The notes under the pieces: generated by a model | Seen by the model: the letters and a program-made list of their open reading frames with translations, nothing else | Databases searched by the model: none | Told to the model about the DNA's origin: nothing | Position numbers and translations under genes: made by a program | Source: Batkoa obscura | Lineage: Eukaryota; Entomophthoromycota; Entomophthoromycetes; Entomophthorales; Batkoaceae | Assembly: GCA_030770535.1 (NCBI GenBank) | Contig: JASVEC010000232.1 | Span: 1 to 28,325 of the forward strand | DNA length: 28,325 bases | Reading direction: 5' to 3' | Shown: piece after piece, positions 10,928 to 18,646 of the stretch | Layout: every line of letters starts with the position of its first letter | Numbering within the stretch: the stretch's first letter is position 1

Positions 10928-12279
10928 TTACTCATTTCTTAAAACATTCGAAACTGCAAATGCCGCTGGTTTAACGAAGAGTCCATTCATTTTCCCAAAT
11001 TCTTTTTGTAATTCATAAAGGCTTCTAGTCCCTTTAATAAGTCGAGCATATAGAGATTTTCTAGAGCTGTCATAGATTTTTGACCATAGAATATCATTGT
11101 TCTCTCCCTCCTCAATCTCTTCTGGGATTAAAGTAAATGTTTCAGCAGGCTCTGGAATAGTTTGGGTTAAAAAAAAAACAGTTAAAGCTACAAAGTTAAT
11201 ATTGAGCAAACGAACTTTATCTTTTAGATCCAATATAGGCAAAATAGTACGTACACTATGGTTCCCAGTTAAACTATGCAAGAAAAAGAAGTCAAAAATA
11301 TTCTCATGATACGATTCACTGAATATTTCAACTGTTCCAATACTTAAATCTTTAATGCATTCATCAATATTATTTTTATTGACACCCCAATATTTGGCTA
11401 ACTTTAATATATTAGGACTATTTTTTTCAATCACATTCTGTATCATGATTGACTTGTTTCTCCCCCCTTCGTTTACTTTTAATCGCTCAGTCCCAATTTC
11501 TTCCAGCTTTTCTCTTATAAGATAAGCAGAATAAGATTTAAACTCTGACTTATTAACATAGTCATTATGTTCGATCTTTTTTGACTCTTTTTCACTTTCA
11601 TTTTCGAATTCTTTAAGTTCAATAGTTTTAAATAACTCATAGGAAACATAGTAACTATAGGCATAAGCTAAACCTTCAGCAGCAACTAATGGATTGCTAA
11701 GTTCCACAGCACACCCTATATGAACTAATGGATTTAAAAAAGCTCCCATGAGCCCAGGAATGGCAGCTGAAATGTATTTTTTTAAAGCTTGTGTCATTCC
11801 CAGTACTTTGACTTGTTGATCAAAGAACTTTAAATAGGAAGAGTATGAGCTATAGGAATAAAATTAAGAGGTATTCAATCTTACAAATAAAGTCTTACTC
11901 TTTATAACCAATAAAGTCTTTATAATTTCCAGTGTTAATAGTATATTTGACTTCACTTAAACTATTAAGTCCATTTTTCACTTTGTTATAGTAGTCATCT
12001 AAATGTTTTGGTGCAGCTAAATAATATTATAAGCAATTTGATATATAAATTGGTTTTTTAGTTACCTCCCATTTTGTAAAGCGAACATACAACGTGTACA
12101 ACAGAATTTGGTTTAAATTCTTGGTAAATAATATCATGATTATCATGGTTATGGTGGATAATTTCAGACATCCTTACCAAAGTTCTATGTTGTGGTATTA
12201 AAGGAGTAAACACGTTTTTGTCTTCAATTAAAATTGAGCTTTCTCGTTGTTCTGTTATTGTTTTAATATGACTATCCAT
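10928..12279 (-). CDS. questin-oxidase-like protein A (DUF4243 family)
   Basis: Minus-strand exons 12066-12279, 11899-12016 and 10928-11849 give 417 residues. Family blocks: HNHDNHDIIYQEF and HVVCSLYKMGGA near the N-terminus; SYSSYLKFFDQQV; LKKYISAAIPGLMGAFLNP; LVHIGCAVELSNPLVAAEGL; GTVEIFSESYHENIFDFFFL; and HSLTGNHSVRTILPIL. These match the questin oxidase family (PF14027), whose founding member opens the anthraquinone ring of questin in Aspergillus by Baeyer-Villiger-type oxidation. Most relatives, including this one, have no known substrate, and no polyketide synthase or other biosynthetic gene lies nearby. It is a tandem paralogue of the gene at 13247-14637, with intron positions matching exactly. 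The family position GxxHPLIHLGY is altered here to NPLVHIGCA, so it may have drifted in function. Confidence 0.85.
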
Positions 12280-12712
12280 TTTTGTTTATTGAACCTACTT
12301 ATCATCTATCAGCTTTATATAGTTTCCTCTAGATATAAGTTATCATCTTTATTGACCTGTTACTTCATTATTAACTACAGCTGATATAATTTTTAAAAAA
12401 AACTATTCTATTGATAAGTTCAATGTTACACATAGTTATTATTACATTAGTATATAGTAGTAGTGGTGAATTTATTTATCAAAATCTAGAATTTAATTTA
12501 CAACTAAAATTAACTAAGGTAAAGGCTCAAATAGTAATCAAATAGTATAAAAGAGTTCTAAATAATCGGTTTTTAGTAACTAGTTTTATCATAACAGTTA
12601 TATTTTTGTGTTTAATTACAGTAGTTTAATATATATTAAGTTTATATATTAGGTATCGCTAAATCATAAAAAAAATCCAATTTTTAAATTATATATAATT
12701 ATAGATATGGTG

Positions 12713-12802
12713 GTATTTTTTCGGCTTCATTACTTTTTCATCTTCAGCGCTATTTGAGCGGAAAAACTGCTAGTAAAACTTAAACACAAAATACATCCCC
12801 AT
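12713..12802 (-). repeat. right arm of inverted repeat around questin-oxidase-like gene A
   Basis: Read on the minus strand it begins atggggatgtattttgtgt and contains ttccgctcaaatagcgctg and gtaatgaagcc, matching 10454-10550. The flanks outside the two arms, atatacaa on the left and atactcaa on the right, are similar but not identical, so a target-site duplication is not proven. Confidence 0.75.
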
Positions 12803-12820
12803 ATACTCAAATTATAGATC

Positions 12821-12874
12821 CATTTTTCATAATTATAGCTAAATTATTTAACTTTCTTATAATTATGAAAAATG
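12821..12874. repeat. perfect 17-base inverted repeat (hairpin)
   Basis: Arms catttttcataattata (12821-12837) and its exact reverse complement (12858-12874) are separated by 20 bases. It lies just outside the right arm of the larger inverted repeat, in sequence with no gene. It may be a small palindromic insertion or a stable transcript end; the sequence does not decide. Confidence 0.8.
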
Positions 12875-13097
12875 AATTTGTAATTATGAACAATCAATTT
12901 AAATCGTAAGTAATGTATGTGTGTAGTCATGAAAACCCAGTAAAATTGTTGATGATTAGATTTAATTCTTTAACATGTAATCATTATCTTACGTTATTGA
13001 CATTGGAATCAAAAAATCAATTTTTCAATAAAGATTAAATTTATTAATACATAAAAGCGAGCAATTTTATATTTTAAAATTAAGTCATGTCATGAGA

Positions 13098-13155
13098 GTT
13101 TTAACTAATCAAATTAACTTAATATCCTCCTAAAGTTTATTTGATTAGTTAAAAT
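13098..13155. repeat. 17-base inverted repeat downstream of questin-oxidase-like gene B
   Basis: The arm gttttaactaatcaaat (13098-13114) pairs with atttgattagttaaaat (13139-13155), one mismatch. Weaker matching continues outward (tgtcat on the left, atgaca on the right). It lies about 90 bases past the stop codon of the minus-strand gene, so it could be a 3'-end structure or a degenerate short inverted-repeat element. Confidence 0.65.
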
Positions 13156-13246
13156 TAGTTGTATGACAGAAATTTATAGTGGGGATGCTTTAAGCGTATT
13201 CTCAATATATTTCCCGACAATAATGTGCTAATAATAAATACTTCTA

Positions 13247-14637
13247 TCAGTTTTCTGGAAGATAACCGATACCGCTAAAATTCCAGTTATTTTTAGGAAT
13301 ATCCAATGCTGCAAATGCAGCAGGTTTAAAGAAGAGTCCATTCATTTCCCCAAATTCTTTTTGCAACTCATAGAGATTTCTGACACCTTTGATAAGGTGG
13401 GCATCTAAGGATTCACCAGAACGTGTATAAATCTCTGACCATGAATGGTCATCATTTTTCCCACCTTCAATTTCTTTCGGAATTGACTTAGATATTTCAC
13501 TAAGTTTTGGAGCACCTTGAATTAAGAAAAGAATAGTTAAAGCGCTAAAGTTAAGATTAAGCAAACGAACTTTATCTTTGGATTCCAAAATAGGTAAAAG
13601 AGTACGTGCACCATGGTTCCCGGTTAAGCCGTGTAGTAAGAAGAAGTCAAAAGTATTTTGACGATAAGAGCCACTAAATATCTCAACAGTGCCAATACTT
13701 AAATCATTATTACATTCTTCAATATTGTCTTTGTTTACTCCAAATTTAGTTGCTAATTTTACTAAATTAGAACCATTATTTTCTACTATATAGTTAATTG
13801 AATTAAAAAACTCCCCTTTTCTTTGTTCTTCGTCAATGGCTTTCACTCCCATATTTTTCAACTCTTCTAATATAAGATAGGCGGAATATGACTTAGTTTT
13901 GGAGCTTTTAGGATTAGCAGTGTTTATGTTCATTTTGGCCAATTTTTCTTCAATATTCTCTGTACTTATTTCTTCAGGTTGAATAGAATCGATGATATTA
14001 TCAAGGGCAAGATAATGGCTATAGGCATAGGCTAAGCCTTCTACTGCAACTACTGGGTTATTGAATTCTACAGCATATCCTAAATGAATCAAAGGGTGTA
14101 GTGCGGCTCCAGCAAGCCCTGGGATAATTTTTGGAATATATTTTTTTAAAGCAGAAATAGCCCCCAGCTCATTAACTTGCTTATCAAAAAACTTCAAGTA
14201 AGAAGAATATGCACTATAAATAAATTAGATAACTAGAAAGCAAAAAACGTTAATCTTACTCTTTAATAGCTATATATTTTTCATAATTTTCAATATTTAT
14301 ATCATATTTGTCTTCTGGTAATGGTTCAAGGTAGGTCATTGATTTATTATAATACTGTTCCAATAGTTCAGAGGATGCTATTAACACTTATCAGCTATTC
14401 CAAGTTAGATTGATATTTGAAGTTACCTCCCATTTTATATAGTGAGCAGATAGCGTGTACTACATGGTTAGCTCTAAAACCACCATGAATCATATCATTG
14501 TTATGATTCTTGCCAATGATTTCGTTCATTTTAACGAAGCTTTCGTTCTGTGGTGAGAATGGAGTAAATTTGGTTAATGATTTTAAAGGGTTTGCAGCTA
14601 TAGTAGCACTTTTTCTTGCTTCGATCAATGGTGACAT
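13247..14637 (-). CDS. questin-oxidase-like protein B (DUF4243 family)
   Basis: Minus-strand exons 14427-14637, 14260-14377 and 13247-14213 give 431 residues. An upstream in-frame ATG at 14667 would add ten; the later ATG (MSPLIEARKS) was preferred because it matches the start of paralogue A better. Family blocks are clearer than in A: HVVHAICSLYKMGGA across the first intron, AYSSYLKFFDKQV, IPGLAGAALHPLIHLGYAVE, GTVEIFSGSYRQNTFDFFLL and HGLTGNHGARTLLPIL. The repeated histidines (HPLIHLGY, HGLTGNH) are the likely catalytic or metal-associated residues of the family, by analogy only. Same strand, same exon plan (211/118/967 bases here, 214/118/922 in A) and adjacent position show tandem duplication. 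Product unknown; no biosynthetic cluster is visible. Confidence 0.88.
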
Positions 14638-14830
14638 TTTTTTAATTATTCTTAAAACTTTCAACATGTCAAATTAATTTAGTTAAATACTTTTTAAAAT
14701 TGTTTATATTTATAATGTGAAACGTCATTATGTAAAACTGATTATCTTTTTTATATCATTTAGATCATTATTCTATTTTTTTAAATAGTCAAATTTAAAT
14801 TATGATTAGTAATATAAAAAATAAAAACCT

Positions 14831-15007
14831 GTATATAGAGCTGCTCCAACTCTATTTCGACATACTTAACCATTCATTACAGAATATAATTTATCAAAAT
14901 CAGGTTAGAATATAAAGATCAGCCTTGGAAAAATCAAATAAGAAAATAATTGGGCTCTAAAAATCATTACGAATTATATCACAATAGAGTTGCAACAGCT
15001 GTAATAC
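14831..15007. mobile_element. MITE-like element with ~25-base imperfect terminal inverted repeats
   Basis: The left end gtatatagagctgctccaac (then tctatt) at 14831-14856 matches the reverse complement of the right end aatagagttgcaacagctg (then taatac) at 14983-15007, with two mismatches in the 18-base core. The 177-base unit has no coding capacity. A TA lies at or near both ends, which would suit a Tc1/mariner-type MITE, but no separate copy is seen in the window to prove the boundaries. Confidence 0.55.
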
Positions 15008-15344
15008 GTGTCAAATTGTCAAAAAACCATTCAGCAATGGGGTTGTCTGAATTAGTTTCATTATTTTATCCAATTTTAAAAAAATTTGTATTTTAAAAAC
15101 TTCGCTTAAAATTCTATAAAATCACATCTTTTATTAAAACAAAAGTACCCAAACACAGTTCTAAACCATTATATTATAGCTCATACTGTAAGTTAGTTGA
15201 ATTTCTACTAGATCTTAAATACATGTTCTTATAAAGCTTAATTGAGAAATATTTATTATCAACTGCTTTATAACCAACATTGTAGATTTATTATCAAATA
15301 AATAAACTACTTTAATGTTATAATTACATTATTAATATATTGCC

Positions 15345-15475
15345 AAGTTAATAAATAGCTGCATGGGAGGGAGTGGTCAGCCCCAAAACTATAATTGACC
15401 ATCCCTATATAGTACAAGTAATAATAGTTTTTACATATTATTACAGTTACTTGTTCTTTGACTATTTATTAACTT
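15345..15475. repeat. 131-base unit closed by a perfect 14-base inverted repeat, with two inner hairpins
   Basis: Outer arms aagttaataaatag (15345-15358) and ctatttattaactt (15462-15475). Inside are a hairpin agggagtggtca/tgaccatccct (15368-15379 with 15396-15405) and another acaagtaa/ttacttgt (15414-15421 with 15447-15454). It ends 14 bases before the stop of the minus-strand transposase-like gene. It may be a small element, the 3'-end structure of that gene, or part of the transposon end. Confidence 0.65.
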
Positions 15476-15488
15476 AGCTATTAATAAC

Positions 15489-17192
15489 TTAAGTAATCCT
15501 AACATTTAACAATCTATTTCTATCATTCAACAAACTACTTACTTGCTTAGTAAATATCGAAATTTTTAAATTCTCTGTTATCTTCGTAAGGTAAGCTGGG
15601 ATCGATCTTTTAATTTTTCTGTTTTCTATAGACTCTATAACTTTAATTGGGACTATATCGCTTTTTTTTGATGTATCAGATACTGGATAACAATGTAGTT
15701 TATTGTTATGTTTAATAAAGTGTAAATACTTCTTAATGCCCTGCATCTCTATTATTCTTTTTGTATTTTTGTTTCTTTTATACTTTTTAAAAATTATATC
15801 TGTTTTCCCATTATTAACAGTCGAGTTATTAATTTTATTATGCTCACAAATAAAAGCCTCAAATCTTGAAATTAATTGATCGATATCTTCTATTTTACCT
15901 AACGCTTCAAAACTACTTTTCCATTTTGAAAGGTTTCCAAAATGTCCATCAACTATACTTTTTCCATGATGCTCAGCAAAAAAATTAAGATTAACATTCA
16001 AACTACTATTTATTTTATGAATTTCTTTAAACATATAATGTAAGAACTCTTGGGATCTAAAATGATTTCCTGTATCTGCCCATATATTAATTTTTGTAAA
16101 CTTTTTAAATAGAAGCTCTGTAGAGATTAAATCGATTAAACAATCTCCTGCATATGCTGAATCATGATTCAATATTTCAGATAAATAATCAAAGTAAACT
16201 TTGCCTATTGTTTTATCATCTTTTAAATATAATACACCAAAGCCTAATACTGATATAGCTTGTTTATTATAATGATCTAGATTTATTGAATCTGGTCTTG
16301 TCCCTATTTCCATATTTTGTTTAAAATCTAAAACTATTATACAACTTTTGTTATTTAATTTTTTGATAGTTTCATTAAATGTGTTTTTTTGAGTATCAAC
16401 ACAGAATTTATGTAATTTGTATAACTTTTCTTCTTCGTTGAAAATTTCTTCTATCTCTGTTTTGTTTTTTGCTGTATTTATTTTATTTTCAAATAACTTT
16501 TTCCTAACTGTATACTGGGTACATATATTACATAGATCCGTTTTTCTTGCTGGATTTTTGAAATTACTTGGTATATATTTAAAGAACGTTGACCTAGCTA
16601 CTGCTTTATCTCTTAGATCATTCAAATATTTACTATATATCATTCTTCTACTTTTATTTAATATATATATATTATCTGATGAATATTTACTATCGTTATT
16701 TTTTTTATTAAATCTTGATGAAATAGTTGAATCATTTAGTAAATATTGTATGATAGTTTCAATTTGGTCATCTTTAATTTTTTTTGTATTTTTAATAATA
16801 GGTTTTAATGTTGATATTTTATTATTATTACTTGTTTTTGAATAATCATATTGATTTCTATTTATATTAAACCCAAAACTCTTACATTCATCAAAAGAAT
16901 ATACTGAAGCTATAGTTGATAATAACGCTACTTGCTGACTTTTGTTTCCTGTTTCCCTTAAAGCACTAATTTTATACATTACTTGATTAAGTTTATTATT
17001 ATCGATAGTAAACTTTGATAATATATCTTTTCTTTGTTTTGTTTTATTATAAAATTCCATGAACCTTGGGTTGTTATAAGTAGCTTTTAAAATTGATGTA
17101 AATGAATTACAATGTTTATATTGTGTACTCCTCCCTATTGTATTGAAGTTTTCAAAAATTCCATTTCGAAGTTTAGTTATGAAAGTTTGCAT
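15489..17192 (-). CDS. DDE-transposase-like protein, intronless
   Basis: A single open frame of 567 residues in a genome where almost every gene is spliced. The first 200 residues are basic and asparagine-rich, then a possible helix-turn-helix (ARSTFFKYIPSNF). Next come CNIC at 221-224 and HKFC at 261-264, a plausible zinc-binding set. The second half has an RNase-H-fold look: CIIVLDFKQN (Asp289), INIWADTGNHFRSQEF (Asp373) and FFAEHHGKSIVDGHFG (Glu407 or Asp415), with ISVLGFGVLY and HDSAYAGDCLIDL between. That order of acidic residues on hydrophobic strands is expected of a DDE/DDD transposase. I cannot assign it to a named superfamily. It looks whole, with no stop. No convincing terminal inverted repeats were found around it. 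The short repeat taaagtcaaataaagtcaaa lies just upstream of its start. Confidence 0.65.
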   Translation of the reverse strand: MQTFITKLRNGIFENFNTIGRSTQYKHCNSFTSILKATYNNPRFMEFYNKTKQRKDILSKFTIDNNKLNQVMYKISALRETGNKSQQVALLSTIASVYSFDECKSFGFNINRNQYDYSKTSNNNKISTLKPIIKNTKKIKDDQIETIIQYLLNDSTISSRFNKKNNDSKYSSDNIYILNKSRRMIYSKYLNDLRDKAVARSTFFKYIPSNFKNPARKTDLCNICTQYTVRKKLFENKINTAKNKTEIEEIFNEEEKLYKLHKFCVDTQKNTFNETIKKLNNKSCIIVLDFKQNMEIGTRPDSINLDHYNKQAISVLGFGVLYLKDDKTIGKVYFDYLSEILNHDSAYAGDCLIDLISTELLFKKFTKINIWADTGNHFRSQEFLHYMFKEIHKINSSLNVNLNFFAEHHGKSIVDGHFGNLSKWKSSFEALGKIEDIDQLISRFEAFICEHNKINNSTVNNGKTDIIFKKYKRNKNTKRIIEMQGIKKYLHFIKHNNKLHCYPVSDTSKKSDIVPIKVIESIENRKIKRSIPAYLTKITENLKISIFTKQVSSLLNDRNRLLNVRIT

Positions 17193-17771
17193 TTTATTTT
17201 TATTTCAACAAAAAATAAAGTCAAATAAAGTCAAATAACTGTGTTTATATAATTATGTATTTATATAATTATATAATCATATAGTTATATATTATATATC
17301 TGTTAAATATCTAACAGAACTAACATAAAATATATAGTTAGGAAAATTAGCTATTTAAGAAAAGGAAACAATTAAAATAAGTTTTAAATAGAGACATTTA
17401 ATTTTAGGCTTTTTAGATTTAACCGTTATATTGAACACAAACTTGGAATTTTAAATTTGGATTAATTTCTAAGTAGATTCTGAAACCAATTAGGACAGCC
17501 CCAATAATTAAAAGCATAGAGGGAAATGTTTCGGAGTAAAAAAGGAATACCAAGATTAAATAAAGTTGAGCAATTAAAATAGCTCTTAATAGAATTTATA
17601 GTAACTTTATTACATAAGCTAAAATATCAAATATAATATAATGCATTTAAAAATTTAGTTAATTTTTCATAATGACTTTAATATAATCCTTTTTGTTCAA
17701 TCCTCATTCTTTTTCGAAAAAATAATATAATTTGCAGCAATTAAAAATCATAGGTTGTTTTTTAATTCAAA
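17193..17771. other. divergent intergenic interval
   Basis: It separates the starts of the transposase-like gene (-) and the AAGAB-like gene (+). It contains a tandem taaagtcaaa motif near 17217 and long A/T runs (17243-17300), and nothing else recognisable. Confidence 0.6.
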
Positions 17772-18646
17772 ATGATAATAAGAAACAAAATTTTAGTATT
17801 AGGAAGAGAGCAATTAAGAAAATGGGGATTTATAGAACGTAATCAATTAAATAATAATAATAAAGATATCCAAACTAAAACATAAACCATTTCACCAAGA
17901 TTTAGCATCTGAGTTAGGGCATAAAGAGGGCTATTATGAGCCAGAATCTGTAGTTCCGTTTGAGTTAAACATAGACTCAATTAAAATAAAATTGAAATTT
18001 TATTTGAATACGATCAAAGATGATGATTTTGTAAATAAAGACTATCGATTTTTTAAACTTTACAGTAATACTTTTGTGGGCCTTTTTTATACGTTTAGAC
18101 CTGGAGAAGAAGTAAGTTTTTGATTTACAATGAAATAGAGTTAACGATATTGATTTTTAGGAAATGACTAAAAATGATTTGGAAAAAATATTAGCAGTTT
18201 TACCAAGGGATGATGTCAAATTGAGATTTTGTATTTTATTAAATGATAATAAAGATTGCGATGAAATGGAATTGAATAAATTAATTTATTGGTGTAATCA
18301 AAACCTATTTGAGTTTATTGATTTAACCCAAAGTTCTAGAGGTATTTTGTTTTTACTTCAATTGATTTACTTTTATATATGATATATAGGTCAAGACGAA
18401 GGCGTTGAACGTATCATTGAAGTGTTATATTCTCAGAATTGGAAGGGCTTAATCAAATTAGGTATAATTAAGTCAAAGTTTATTTGAATTTTGATATTTA
18501 TATTTGTAGCAAAAGAACTTGATAAAATTGAAGATAAAATAGGTATTGTTTTTATTCATTTATAAATAAATTAATTTATTTTTAATGTAGTAAGAAACAG
18601 AGTTGTAAGTAATTTAGAATGGGATAGTTTAAATCACGAGGATTAA
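17772..18646 (+). CDS. AAGAB/p34-like alpha- and gamma-adaptin-binding protein
   Basis: Exons 17772-17838, 17900-18111, 18161-18341, 18390-18461, 18510-18542 and 18591-18646 give 206 residues; the second exon could instead start at 17906. The protein begins with a Rab-like first strand (NKILVLG) without a P-loop. It continues with FVGLFYTFRP, a helix, then LRFCILLNDN, LIYWCNQNLFEFIDL and EGVERIIEVLYSQNWKGL. The last two match the human AAGAB pattern of an EWC...GFELVEL strand followed by GVKRIVQALNANVWSNV. The C-terminal helix (NRVVSNLEWDSL) corresponds to the dimerising end of the family. AAGAB chaperones assembly of AP-1 and AP-2 adaptor complexes; the yeast relative is Irc6. The gene stands alone and no AP subunits are nearby. 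Confidence 0.75.

Larger units (their letters stand above)
12280..13246. other. intergenic interval with three inverted-repeat structures
   Basis: No coding frame. It holds the right inverted-repeat arm (12713-12802), a perfect 17-base hairpin (12821-12874) and a second hairpin (13098-13155), listed separately. The rest is AT-rich sequence without recognisable content. Confidence 0.65.
14668..15488. other. gene-free interval with two small inverted-repeat elements
   Basis: It lies between the 5' end of the questin-oxidase-like gene B and the 3' end of the transposase-like gene. No coding frame. It contains the elements at 14831-15007 and 15345-15475. Confidence 0.65.

Noticed and set aside
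13170-13200. Third copy of the 95-base repeat (tggggatgctttaagcg)
   Set aside because: Similarity stops after about 15 bases and includes a gap.
15001-15090. Second element end resembling a Tc1-type terminus (cattcagcaatggggttg)
   Set aside because: Only a short internal hairpin was found, with no matching opposite end in the window.
16417-16845. 142-codon hydrophobic plus-strand frame
   Set aside because: It is the antisense shadow of the transposase-like gene; the Phe/Leu/Ile-rich composition simply mirrors Lys/Asn/Glu codons on the other strand.
15345-17400. Terminal inverted repeats enclosing the transposase-like gene
   Set aside because: The outer arm at 15345 was compared by eye with 17200-17400; only short A/T-rich resemblances were found, not a convincing repeat.
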